Assembly: GCA_023333565.1 (NCBI GenBank) | Contig: JAJKFH010003627.1 | Location: 5,127,501 to 5,191,500, forward strand | Length of the DNA: 64,000 nucleotides | Direction of reading: 5' to 3' | Source of the DNA: Puffinus mauretanicus | Taxonomy: Eukaryota; Chordata; Aves; Procellariiformes; Procellariidae | Part shown: positions 47,339 to 59,600 of the stretch, piece by piece | How positions within the stretch are numbered: position 1 is the first letter of the stretch | How the letters are laid out: each line of letters begins with the position of its first letter | Translations under genes and position numbers: made by a program | The notes under the pieces: generated by a model | What the model was told of the DNA's origin: nothing | Database searches by the model: none | What the model saw: the letters and a program-made list of their open reading frames with translations, nothing else

Positions 47339-49496
47339 TTGCCCATGTACTGAGCCCTGTGAGAAGAGAGGGGCAGCGATGTTAGTTTGCAGGTGAGGCA
47401 CGGGCTGTTTAGCGGGTCTGTTGCTCTCATGGGACCTTATTGAGGTGATACATCCCCAGCTGCAGATGGTGAATCCCGGGCCTCCCTCCTTTGTCTTTGC
47501 TGTCAAATGTAAGCAGTTGTTTTGGCGCTAGCACAGATGACTGAAGAATCATCTTAGCTGGCTACAATTCATGTATTTGATTGTATATTCTAGTTCGATA
47601 AAGTCCTCTCACACATGTATTTGAATATGGTTAGCCAAAATCATTGAATTAATTTTTTCTTGTTTTACTCTGACCACAAGGTCATGGAAAGCAAGATGTT
47701 AGCTAAGTTGATTCTTCCCAATCGTGGCCAAATGTTTTACAATTTTGTAGTTAAACAAATATGAGTAGAGAGAAAGGGAAGATCATTCCCACACTTTCAT
47801 TCCATGGGGACCCCTTAGTCCTTTGTCCTGCTGATTTCTATTTTGAAAATAAATTGGAAAAGGCTTTTAGAGGAAAGACTTTAGAATATAAAGCCTTTGG
47901 GACTTTCCAGTTTGAGACAGAAGTGTAGCTTTATTTGCCTTTAAATAATAAAGTTTATTTTTTTTTCTGTTTAAGTATTTATAACAAGTGAGACTGGGGT
48001 TTACAGTATGTAGTGCAGAATTTCATTTTCCAGAATGTCCTATTACTTTTTAATTGCTTTATGCTTCTAAAAAATGATAATACAGAATGCTTAATCATTC
48101 AGATTAATGAAACAATATTTGTAGAACAGGCAACTGCTTTCTATGAAGGTTGGCTTATATGTTATGTATCTAACAGCTGTGCATCTTATGGCTAACCCTT
48201 TATCCTGCAAATTGAAGAGGAAAATAAAAACTGCATTAACTAAATCAAGAAATACACTATTCTTCCTCTGAATTTTCACAATGGATCTTTCCTCCTTGTC
48301 TGTTAATATTTGTGAACTCTTCAGTATCAAATACATTTTTTCATTGACTTATATTTTTTGTCTTAATCTGGCAGTCTCAAAGCACTTTATTAACTTTAAT
48401 TAAATCTTAATATTACCGTAAAAAGTAACTTTTGAAAAATGGTATTTAGGGAATACTGTAACCAAGAGGTCATTTCACAAGATTATTACTACTCTGAAGT
48501 GCTGCTGAGATTTGGCTTTCAGTTCCTCTACCTTTGGTTGAAATGTAAGAGATGAAAAGAACCAATTTGAAATGTCGAAAATCAAAATAAGTTACTAGAA
48601 CTAGCAGAATTCAAAAATACAATCATATATTTGCAATCTCACAGAATATCATAATGATTCATTTTTTAAAGGAGTATTATACTGAGAAGCCCAAAACAGT
48701 TGAATTTGAATTTTTCGGTGTCAGTACTTGAAGATGCTTTGCTGATAAACAGATGCGTAAATCTGTCTTGTTTGCGCAGTGGGCAATTGTTGATAAAAAT
48801 AAGCCCCAAAATATTGGGAATAAAATAGATGAATCCTGGGTCCAAGTGATTTCCTCACACAATTAGCATATAGTCCCTGGAAGAAAAAAAAAAAAACCAC
48901 CAACCTCTGGGGAGAGAGATTGCATAGGACAAACAGCATTCTGGATGTAGAGTGCTTCATTAACTTTCTTTTTTTTGCTAGTCTCTTGTTCTGGCTTGGA
49001 CTCTATTTCCTGATCTGTATATTGTTTATAAGGTAGTGAAGCTGGAATCATAGTTACAGTTTCTCCATAAAGCCAGTGTCTGTGCGGCGAACACTAGGTC
49101 TGGATAATCAAAAAGTATCACTTATGACTCATCAGTATTTTAATGCAAAGGTGATTATTGATGAGATGTTCTTAGTGTTCTTGGCTAGTAACTTCATTAA
49201 AGCTTACTCATTACACACACGTCCATCCTCCTGACTGGGCCCCAAAAATGTCGCTGTGTTTCTGTTGGCAGCTTAAGCCAATCTCTTATCTATTATTGCA
49301 CTCGTGCTATGTGTATGGGGTTAAGTTTTTAAAACCATATCTGTATGATTAATGATACAAAGGAAACCAAATCAATGTCAGTGTGAGTGTTCATTTAACC
49401 CACTGAATCACCTGATCCCACCCTTGGACTCCAGAGCAAGTTCATAGTCATTACATTTTTAAGCTAAGAAATAATAAATAATTTTCTTACCATTTT
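47339..49496. other. Unannotated stretch
   Basis: No gene or repeat family was recognised. An A-run lies near 48880-48895. Confidence 0.5.
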
Positions 49497-49785
49497 AATG
49501 GGGGCTTCAACTTTTTAAAGGTGGAATGCCCAGCTGTATTGCTCTCCCCCCAAATGAGAAGTGATATGTGCCAGGAGACACTCAGTGTGGGGTTGCCCCT
49601 CAGTCTGATGATCGGTGTCTCTGTTGAGCTCGTTGTTCTTGCTGAACTCAGGTTTTGGTGGAAGCCACAAGGTGGGAGCTGCTAACTCCCAGAGACGCTA
49701 CATCTACCAGCTCTTTGCCCTGCCGCTGTTCAGGGTCTGCCCATGTACCGGCACTGGTGTGTGGGCCCCAGGCTGCATATCCCTG
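49497..49785. mobile_element. Possible non-autonomous hAT element
   Basis: The left end reads GGGGGCTTCAACTTTTTAAA. The right end, read inward on the minus strand, is CAGGGATATGCAGCCTGGGG followed by CCC. hAT elements of vertebrates have CAGGGGT(N)CAAC-type ends with G+C-rich interiors. The two ends resemble such termini, and the length of about 288 bp suits a non-autonomous copy. The 8-bp target duplication is not convincing (A+T-rich words on both sides). No transposase is encoded. Confidence 0.4.
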
Positions 49786-49959
49786 ATTTAAAACCTGATG
49801 TAGTTTTCATTAGTGCTTTTAAGACCGAATGTCTTGCAGGTTTCTAAACCTGAATCCTGAAGTCATGAATGAAATGTTTTTCTGAAAGACTAGTCCTGAT
49901 TTTGTCAATGTTTGTCCTTTGTCAAAAAACATACCACCTTGATTAGCATTCAGTTCAAA

Positions 49960-50132
49960 CGGGACCGGGGACTTGAAAGTACTACGAGCAGTGTGATTCA
50001 GACGGCACACTGCGAGCGCTGGGTGGGGAGGCTTGCACAGCGCCTGCCTGCAGTAGGGAGAAGAGCCTCGCTGCAGAGAGAACAGATGCATTTCAGAGTC
50101 GCCCGCCAAAGGGAGTATATTATGCTCCCTTT
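49960..50132. promoter_or_regulatory. Small CpG cluster ending in a stem-loop
   Basis: Ten CpG dinucleotides lie between 49960 and 50106, far more than in flanking DNA. The cluster ends with AAAGGGAG (50108-50115), a 9-base loop and CTCCCTTT (50125-50132), an 8-bp perfect stem followed by further T residues. Both strands have open frames (115 codons minus, 74 codons plus) without recognisable domains. It could be a small unmethylated regulatory element or a recently inserted sequence; no promoter motif identifies it. Confidence 0.35.
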
Positions 50133-53100
50133 TTAAACTTTCCCAAACACACACCATCTGTTTCACACTAGATACTTACAGGGTTTGATCAAATTAGAAG
50201 TCATGCTGAAAGGGAAAACGAAGGTTAGCATGGACAGCTTTCTTAAAGCTACAGAAGTCACAGCTCTGTTGCATTAAACATTGAGTATTGACCTCGGTAA
50301 ACTGGATGAAACATTGCAGCTTAGTGACATGGCCAATTGCACATGTCCAGTTATAGTCTGAATTGGACTAATATTTGTAAAAGCAAAATTGAGAAAATAT
50401 CCTATAAAATGACAGCAGAAGAAAACAAGAGTGGTGGACAATATGAGTGGCTGATAAAAACGAGGTAAAAGTACTGAAGCAGATGTTGACTGGTTCAGAA
50501 TAGCTAACATTAGGTATGCCTGACTGCAGAAAAAACCTCTGAAAATGCTGGAGGTCAAAAATCTTCCTCCTGGTCCCAAAATCTGCACTGGGGAAGTCAC
50601 CTAGCAATCATATGACAGTGATAGGAATGAAACTGAGGCAAGCAGAGGAACTTCACTCTAGCGATTGAATAAGAATAGTTTTCATGGTCAGAAAGGAAGG
50701 GAAAGAGAAGGGACGGAGGCTTACAAATCTTTCATGGGTTTAGCAAGGCAGCAGTCTTGTGCCTGTTTCAATTCTGAGGATCTGATTTGCAAAGGTATTT
50801 AGCTATTGCTTCATTCAGCATTACAAAATGTGGCTTGCATGGCTGAGGCAGTGAGACTCTAGGAAAACTCATCACTTCTGAATACAAAGCTTATGCTCCT
50901 TTGGGTGTGTGTCTTTTTGATAGCTGTGTTTGAGTTTACATGTAAGATTTTCAAGCTAAGTGGCTTGAGCCAAATCCAAAGCGAGTTTCCTGCCTGTTCT
51001 TACCCCTGCTCTGTGCGCCCTGGCAGGGGCTGGGTACCAACACGTAAACCGTGTAGGAAAAGTTTTACATCAGCCGCAATTTTACACGCAAGCTGCTGTG
51101 ATGCCATAGACAGCAGATAAACCTGGTAGGCATTGCAAAGCTGGGAGGAACCCTGCTCAGCAGTCCTGAAAACCTAGGCCTCCACTGTTTGTAGTGAAAA
51201 GGATGTGGTACAAGTCATCTCCTTTTCCTGAAGCAAAACAGTATGAAACCTGAGATATAACTGAAGAAAGCATTATCAAAAACCTTTGTTTTTGCTGTGT
51301 TAAAATTGTTGTAGTTAAATCTGAGGCATAATCACAAAGAACATATGTCACAGATTATCTTGTTTTGAAGTGTTGTTTGGTTTATTTGAGACAATTCTAA
51401 AATAGAACTATAGACATATAAAACACTTCTAAAATAATGCCAAAACGCCATGGAAAAGGCTGCGTTGAAGACATTTCCAAGCCATCTAACAGCAGGGAGT
51501 AGAGGAATTTTTTATTTTTTGAGCATCCAAGATCCAGTTATCTTAAAAATGTTTATCTTGCATCAGAATAAAGTCTCTTCTTGTATGATGGTCCTATAGT
51601 TGGGTAAACTGCCAGATGTAGGTATTTATTTAAACCAAACCTCCAAACTCTGTCAAGCTAATTCATAAATTCCCATTGCAACCATTCATTTAATGCTTAT
51701 TTTTGTAAAAAAAGCCTTAGTTTAAGATATGCTTTTAAATCAGAAATGTTTATATTGGCCCCTTGGGCATGAGAGGGACACAGCTGGTAGGGCAAATTTG
51801 GAATAATATTTTGATTTGTTACTCCATTAGAATATTGCTTACTTCTTTCTCTTTCCCCCCAAAATAGACAGGCACAAGATACCTTGCAAGTTTTTTTTAA
51901 TTACATATGTAGAACCTTTTAACATAAAACAGGTAGATACAAAAGAGATTGTTCTTCTGTTCACTACACTTCTGAAACCAGGAGGCATTGCAATTTTCCA
52001 TGCAACATCTTGATTACATTCCTTTAGAAGATAGCATTTTTCTAAAAATTAATTTGCTTTTTAAAGATCATTTCACAAGCCTACACTGACATTCCACATA
52101 AGCGGAATGTGATACTGCCAAACCAGATAATGTATATCACGAAGTCTCTACAATATCTGCTCATAGGCCTTTGAAAGCAGAGCTGCTGGGGTTATTCCTG
52201 GCCTATGGGCTAAGGGGATTTAGACTAGCAATGTTGCCAGGATATTCTTTGCTGATTATAAATTAATTTCAGATCCTCACTCCCAGGGTAAATTTTGTAC
52301 ACTTTCACATAGGTATGATCTAGAATATATAAATACTATGGTGACATGATGGAAAAAGGGATTGGTGAAAGAACTGCACACATCTGTCAAATTTTTAACT
52401 TTACCTTGAATTATTTTTGAATTAACCTTTCTTTTAATCTACAAGCTTCTTGCTTGAGGCAAAACAGTCTTTACTTCACAAAACCATCTGCCTGGTTTCA
52501 AGACTTTCATATCAATGGACAGACCTAGGATAAGGCACCATGTAGTGATAGGCAATGTGACAGGAGCTTTGACAAATTTGAGCTAAATTACATGAACTTA
52601 AAGAACATACCATTGAGTGCTGAGTAATATACTAATTATATTTTTGTGCTTTATAAGTGAGAGACAGCTAAGATGGAAGGCAAAGTCACTGGTCACAGTA
52701 GTTGGGAGATGCATTGAGAACATTGCATACTTCTTCATACATTCTGGAAGTTTGAGTTTAAAGCTTTAAAGAAAAAAAAGGCACTTACTAGGCTAAAACT
52801 GTCTTGAACTTTTGTATATATCAGACAAAAGAAATGAATGGAGGGTAAAGTAGGTTCTCTATCAGGCAGCAGTATCTGCATAATAAATCAAGTTTAGTCC
52901 CATTGTTGAATATTATCACTTTTTTTTAAAAATACTATTAAAATCAAAATCAGTTAGCTTGTGCATCAGTAAAACCTGACCTTAAATCTAGTGCAAAATA
53001 TGTCAATTGTTCTTAACGTTTTTGCATGTCTTAGGAGTGAGTGTGTGCTCTAGAATACGTTTCTGAAGGGTAGGGAAGAAAATACGATGTTTGCAACATT

Positions 53101-53379
53101 TGTGGATCGTTATCAGAGCTAAATAGGAGACACACACCCCCCCACACCCCCCCCCGGCCCCTTCCTCCAGAACAAGTGCAGCATTAGTAGGGTCAAACAC
53201 AGCAGGTCAGCATGCGCTGTTATGGTACCACTGGTGAATTCAGTAGGACATTAGAAGTAGTTAGTACCAGACAGGAACTGTCTGAACTGAAAAATGTTAA
53301 AATAAAGATTGCAATACAAACGTAAACAAAGCATATCTATAATATTCACATCATCCATCCTTTGTAGCTGGGCAAGTCT
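50133..53379. other. Unannotated stretch
   Basis: It contains a C-rich, G4-capable tract at 53137-53161. No gene was recognised, and frames are below about 110 codons. Confidence 0.5.
53137..53161 (-). other. C-rich tract, G-quadruplex-capable on the minus strand
   Basis: C runs at 53137-53143 (7), 53147-53155 (9) and 53158-53161 (4) are separated by ACA and GG. The long runs can each supply more than one G-triplet on the minus strand. The tract is a likely site of length variation or sequencing error. Confidence 0.6.
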
Positions 53380-53458
53380 TTTGTTGTATTTGTACAGCAC
53401 CTTGCACAGTGAGGCCTTAATCTGTAGTAGGAGCTTCTAAGTACACATAAATAACAGT
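53380..53458 (+). repeat. MIR/CORE-SINE 3'-tail relic
   Basis: The segment TTTGTACAGCACCTTGCACA, then GTGAGGCCTTAATCTGTAGT, then AGGAGCTTCTAAGTACACAT, then AAATAA matches a common amniote SINE tail that I recall as TTTGTACAGCACCTAGCACA, ATGGGGCCCTGATCC, GGCTCCTAGGTGCTAC and AAATAAATAA. Similarity by eye is high over about 75 bp. Only the 3' tail is recognisable. Confidence 0.6.
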
Positions 53459-56400
53459 AAGCATTTCTGTTCCTTGCTGAGCAAATTTAACTAAGAATGC
53501 TTTCTTCAGAAATGCAATATTGAGTGAACAGACCATGGAAACTGTCATTGGGCTTTTTTCTATAATCTATCAGGTTTTATGTGCTGTTCCTACAGTACTG
53601 GGTTTAGTTGTAATGTCTCACAGGGGCAGTTTTCAAAGATACACCCTGGTTTTATTTGCAATTAGAGCTGTTATCATTCTCCTTAAATAATGCATTTCAT
53701 AATTTAAAGCAGACAGGGAAAACTACACAAACATGAACTTAAGTATATCCCTACAACACTCCTGCAAGGAAGTTTAAAATGATGATGATGTTATTACTTT
53801 CATTGCTAAATCGATGTACCAAATACAGTAATCAAATTTTAGACAGGGGTTACCAAAAGAGTTTTCACTGAAAATTGCTTGCAGTGTTTGACATTATGGG
53901 TTTGTTTATAATCTACCAAGCAGTTGGCAAAACATTAAAAGTATATCTATTTTTACAATGCTTTCCAAATAGAATATATTTACCAGATCTGTAAATTTGG
54001 CAAGCCAATCCTATTAATTTAGGAGAAAAGATAGTGATGGAGTAAAATGGAAAAAAGAATGAAGACTCCTAAGCATAGCTGCAGTCAACATGGTATACAG
54101 GTCCTTATCCAAAGGTCACTAGGGACAAGGAGTGTTCTTTCACTGTTTTCATAGAGATTTGGATTTTGCCCACTGAGAAAAGTTAGAAACTCCTTGTTTA
54201 GAAATGGTGCAAGGTCCTACAAAGGATAAAAGGACAAAAGCATTGAATTGGGATCCTATCTGTCTCCTGGGCACAACAAGGACCTTTAACAAAACACTAT
54301 GTTCAAATGCCAAAGATCTTTGAGAAAGTGCAAATCTGGATGTAAATAGTTTGAAGTGCTTCCTACCTGTCTTGATGGCAATTCCAGCTATAACCTTCTC
54401 TTAAAGGGGAAAGAATACAAATAGCAGCATTATCAAAATATGAATAAAGTATCAGAGGCTAGACTCTTTTCATCTGTTCACAAGTGTATAATCTTTGTTA
54501 AAAAGAATTTACATTCTATTTAAACATATATTTTATAATATATTGAGTCAGGGTCTACTTTTCCTGAACCTCATTTCCACACTCAATATTTAGTAATGTT
54601 AAGCAGTTTTTTCTTTTTTTTTCCCCCACTTGAGAAAATGTTTGATGCTTGGCATGGAACTTGCTTTCTCAGTTTCTATGAAATACATTGAACTGATCAG
54701 GGTTGCCTTAAGGCAACATTTCAAATACTATTTTGAAAAACACACATATTTCAGTTCACATAATTTATTGGTTTTCTTCCTTAGTAATTGCCCCTCAGCT
54801 CTTACAGCTTCAGTACAAAATCCTAATAGAGGTCACTGTCAATGCTTTCCATAGACTTCTGCTGAATTAGGCTGAGATACATTTACCTATATTGCAAACA
54901 ATTATATACTGCTCAGTGCATATTTATCTGATATTTCTTGTACTTACATAAATGGACCAATTAATAGAATAAGAACTCCCAGAATTCCTGTTCCTCCAGG
55001 AAATGTATCCTGACTTGCTGAAACATATTGTCGCCTTCTCAACAACCAAAGCAGTTTAATTAGGCAAATGAGTATAACTGCCTTCAAGAGTAAAGAGAAA
55101 GGACTTGGAACAGAATTTGGACAAACTTCATACTGAAGTCGGTGAACTGGATTTTTAGTAACTGCTAAGTAATAGGGATGTGCGAAAGGAGCATAGGATT
55201 CAATTCCATATGTGACAGAAAAATTTGTGCTTAATTATTGTACACAAATATTGCATTGCTAACAAACCTGGATTGCAGTATATGGGAGTCGTGAAACACC
55301 TGTCTGGTAATTAAGCTTTTTTAAGGTACTTCCCTTTCATTCTTTTAAAGTTAATATGATCATGGTGTTCTTATCTGCTCTGGCATTCCTGTATAGATCT
55401 GCATTTTGCTGCTGTGGATTGTACTCAGGAATCAGTCTATTTCCATTGCCCTTCAACCCGTCGTGGTGTTGTTAACTGCTGTGGCCTCTCATTAGGCAAA
55501 CCTGGCATCTGCTGGTCCCAGATGCCAATCTCTGGGAAGAATTTTTCTTATCATAACATATGGACTTTAGCATTCCCTGTCTGTTTTACTTCCTCCTTTT
55601 TGTGTCTGTCTCTACTTCTTCACAAGAATAGTGTTATTTTCCCAGTGACTTCTAGACCGGTTAGTTTCTTATAATATGTACCAGTCCATGCTTTCTATAT
55701 ATTTCCATTTATGAATGTACGGAGCGTTCTTTAGTAGTTGGAAATGTTCTAGCAAAATTACAGGATCTTCATAGTAAACCACACCTAGTACAGCACGTTA
55801 CTCCTCTCTTGCAGCATTCTGGGATATTGAATGTGGCACAATAGAGCGCGCTTTTTTTTTTTTGTCTTGGCACTGCATCAGTTTACGCTGAATGTTATCT
55901 AAATGTGAATGTGACCTAAAGAAAGCAGACACCAACTCAGAATAGCTAGGTGGTCTTACAGGCAATGCATAACAAAAGGAATAAATGTAAAAGTTGCCCC
56001 ACCGATCTGAGTATCAAACAGTAATAGTCCAACTAATATGCTGCTACGTTAGTGGAGTCATAATAGAAGAATATGGGACATATGTGAAATGTACTATTGA
56101 TTTATACTGAAGGATGTTAGAGAGTAATTTTTCTAGAATAATTTGTTTTATGGAAAGTTTTGCTGAGTTCAGACTAATTCCTTTGTAACTGCCATCATTA
56201 CCACTACAGTGCTGTATTTTAACAACTCTCAGTTTTGTTACGGCTGTGAACCTTTCATGGTTTCTTTGTCCTTAGGATGTCAGACATGAAAGGGAGGCAG
56301 TGTCATGCTGTTCATGAATTCTAGGTGCCTTGATCCTTGATCACTTGGTTAAATCATTAGAGGGAGGTGCCTCTGGGAATTATCAAAAGTCTCTGAAGAG

Positions 56401-59400
56401 TCACTTACAAAAATGAATGTGTCTCTCATGTAATGTATATCACTTCCAATCCTGTCTAGAGTCAGGTTTCTCTCTGAAATATTTCCAAATGTTAATCAGC
56501 AATCAGGGCACAGATTGGCATATGCTGCTGGGCTTTGAAGCTATTCCTATCATATGATTTGTCACATCCTTAGTAATACTTTGCATGATTTTCATACATA
56601 TCCTATTAGGTTTTCTTGCTTAAGGACTTTAGATTTCAGCAAAATACTTGACAGCAGCCAACTGTTGGACATTCTTGAGACTTTCACATTAGAGAAGTAC
56701 AAGGTGCCACTTGACAGTTCCAATTGACTAGAGGATTGAGAAGTGGGTTATACTACTTGTCTCTGTTGTAAGATCACTGCTGAGTAGTTTTTCCAAATCT
56801 CGGTGCATATCTGTATTTCCCAGACTGGATGCTGTTAGATTGTACCCCAGCTATTCTTTCCATTTGCTTGACAGGAGACATCCCAATATCGTATGCTGTA
56901 TAGAGTTCAGTACAGCTGCTGCCCTGGAGTGGGCAACTTGTTTTATTATGACATAGTGAATTTTCTTCTCTGAGTGAAAGGATGTAAATCAGAAGAATGG
57001 TTTATTGTTAGACCTGGTTGATGTTTCTTGATGAAATGATTTTTCTTGCAAAAGAGGAGGATTTTTTAAACGAACATTTTCATGTATATGAAAGAACCTA
57101 CCACCTTTTTCAAGAAAAGTTATTAAATTTTAATTAATATTTTGAGAGCCTTTTAAATTTGATTGCTCATTGTATGTAAAAATAAATTTATAATGCTTTC
57201 ATTTTTAAGTATTCTTTCCAAAGGATGATGGGTATATTTTAAACTGCTTAAGGAAAAATTTAAATACCTTTAAAACTAGAAAAATAATTTCCTCTGGCTT
57301 AGTTATAGTCATTCATCATATAGATTCTGTGCAGATTTTTTTGTTGTGTGCAGGTTTTTTCTTTCACTTCTAATTTAGAAAAGAATCTAAGTTACAAATT
57401 CTTCTAATGAGAAGTCCATTGTTTCTGTAGGTTTAGTTCCTGAATGATATTCTGGGAATAAGAAAAGAAGTCCTACATTAACCAGAGAATCTAATAAGTA
57501 CTGATGGGGAGAATCTTTCCTTTGCCCACTGGGTACAGTGAAAGAAGAGAGGAAACATACTGAAAACTCATCTGAATGTAATTCTGTAATTAAGACTAGT
57601 TTTTTAATCATACAAGAGGCAGAGTGGGATGGGATGAGCAAATATAGAATTTCCCTTTAATGATTCTAAATATTATTCTTCTACCTTACCTCTTCCTTAG
57701 AGAGATCAGAAATTTTTTGGGGTTCTTACAATCATAAATAGAAATCCAGGTAAGCGAAGTGAAGTGACAAATAATACAGCACTAGTATAAAAATTTGGTG
57801 GGTGGGGTATATGGGTGTTTATCCTTCTGCAAAACTTATTACAGTATATGTTAGCAGTACAAAACAGGAGATTGGAATCCAGATTACAGTAAACCATTTA
57901 TTTAAGAAATAGGTTCCAATTAAAATATAAATAAGTAGAAAAAACCTCTCTTGTGGTCCTATTTATATGTTTAAAAAATAAAGTTTCAGCAGTATTTTTT
58001 GAAATTTCAATTTTAATAGCATTTCCACATTTGTTTTAGACTTTCATACCTATCTTTAATAACATAAAATTGAAGGAATAGTTGAGACTATCAGCTGTAG
58101 ATTAGTGTTTGTGATGATTCTAACATAACTGAGATATCAAATTAGTTTTTAGCAAAGTCTAAATTTTAGCAGTTTTTCACTGTATTTATAGCAATTATTT
58201 ACTCTCACTTACTGTGTGTATATACGCATGGGGTTTCAAAACATTTCTAGCAACAGAAACTGAACTTTTTCTTATTAATACAACTGATTGCCTGAAGTGA
58301 ATTACAAATACCTTTACTAAGTAGTGGGGAAAATGTTAAATGTTGATTAGATAGTGCTTGATCGTTTATAGGGTCAGGGTAAAAAAAAAAAAAAAAAGAC
58401 TAAAAATGCCTATATCTTGTGGAAAAATTATTTTGAATGAATTACTGGATCTGTTCTAACATCTATAATGTAGCACCCATTTATACCCACTGTCAAAACA
58501 CCTGGAGAATTTCATAAAATATTTAAAATCAAGTTATAGCTAGATCTGCATTTACTGGCCGCTAAACTGATCTGATCTAGCGTATTCTACATTATACTGC
58601 TCCTTTTGCCCCTTTGATAGGAAAACCCTCTGATAGGTTCGTCTCTGGCCAACCCCTGTGGGAATGTGAACAAATATTAGAGAAAATATAGAAACATCTG
58701 CAGTGGGGTTAGCTGAGCTCTTATTGAGGAGCAGTCACTTCATTTTTGTGCCAAGCTAGCCAGAAGCTGAAAAGGGAATGTGTGGTACCACTTGCTATCA
58801 CACTCAGATAAGGAGATTGCCTTCCACAGTTGGATAAGAGGCATTTACTGAAGAAATTATTCTGTAAGGAAATAACTAATGGGAAACAGACCTGCAGTGG
58901 ACATAAGAAATATCTGAAGATGCTCTTGGGAGGAACTTTCAGCTATGCAATGCTAGCAGATACAATTATAGAAGATTGTGAAACCACATCTGCCAACTGA
59001 AATAACTGGCAGTGAACAAAAGATGATGAGTGAAGGAAAATAACCATTGGCATGGTTATGAAATGCATTATCTAGTCATTTCCAGCATCTGTAACAGCAA
59101 GAACATTCTTATTTTACTTGTGGAAGCACATGCGAGGTTCAAATTTGATGGTACAGCAGTGAATGAATTTGTGAAGTTCAATATTATAACTTTACAATAT
59201 TGTAAGACATCTGGAAAAAAAATCAGGTGTGTTTGTGTAGTGTCTGGAGTCACAAAGAAAGAAGATTTGCATGCTCTGGAACAGGTTTTCATTTCTCTTT
59301 CATTCCCTGGAGTATATATTGAAGAATGATGACTGGTGCATAATTTTATGTCACTGGCTAAATCTGACCTGACCCTGTCAAACTGCCAGGGTCACTTTCT

Positions 59401-59600
59401 CTACTTGAAGAACAAGCATCCTCTTGAATAAAAAAAACCCTTCCAATAAGACCTTAACTGTGAGCACACTAGTTTTCCTTCTGTCATAAATGACATACTG
59501 TAACCTGAGATGAGCAAGAACACTGGTATTACAGGTCTTCTAGAAATAAGTGTGGAGAGGTAGACTCATCAGAAGTGTGAAAGATGGGGAAACCAACTTA
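53459..59600. other. Unannotated A+T-rich stretch
   Basis: No gene was recognised. A T run lies at about 55850-55862 and an A17 run at 58381-58397. Frames stay below 100 codons with no recognisable domain. Confidence 0.55.

Noticed and set aside
49819..50166. 115-codon minus-strand frame
   Set aside because: It spans the CpG cluster, and no domain or signal was recognised. The open length is explained by local composition.
50625..50665. Possible MIR core (GAAACTGAGGCAAGCAGAGG)
   Set aside because: The initial words resemble the MIR tail, but the following GGTCAC-type core is absent. The match is too short to support.
52101..52125. Small inverted repeat ACATTCC/GGAATGT
   Set aside because: Seven-base arms with an 8-9 base loop are common by chance in 64 kb.
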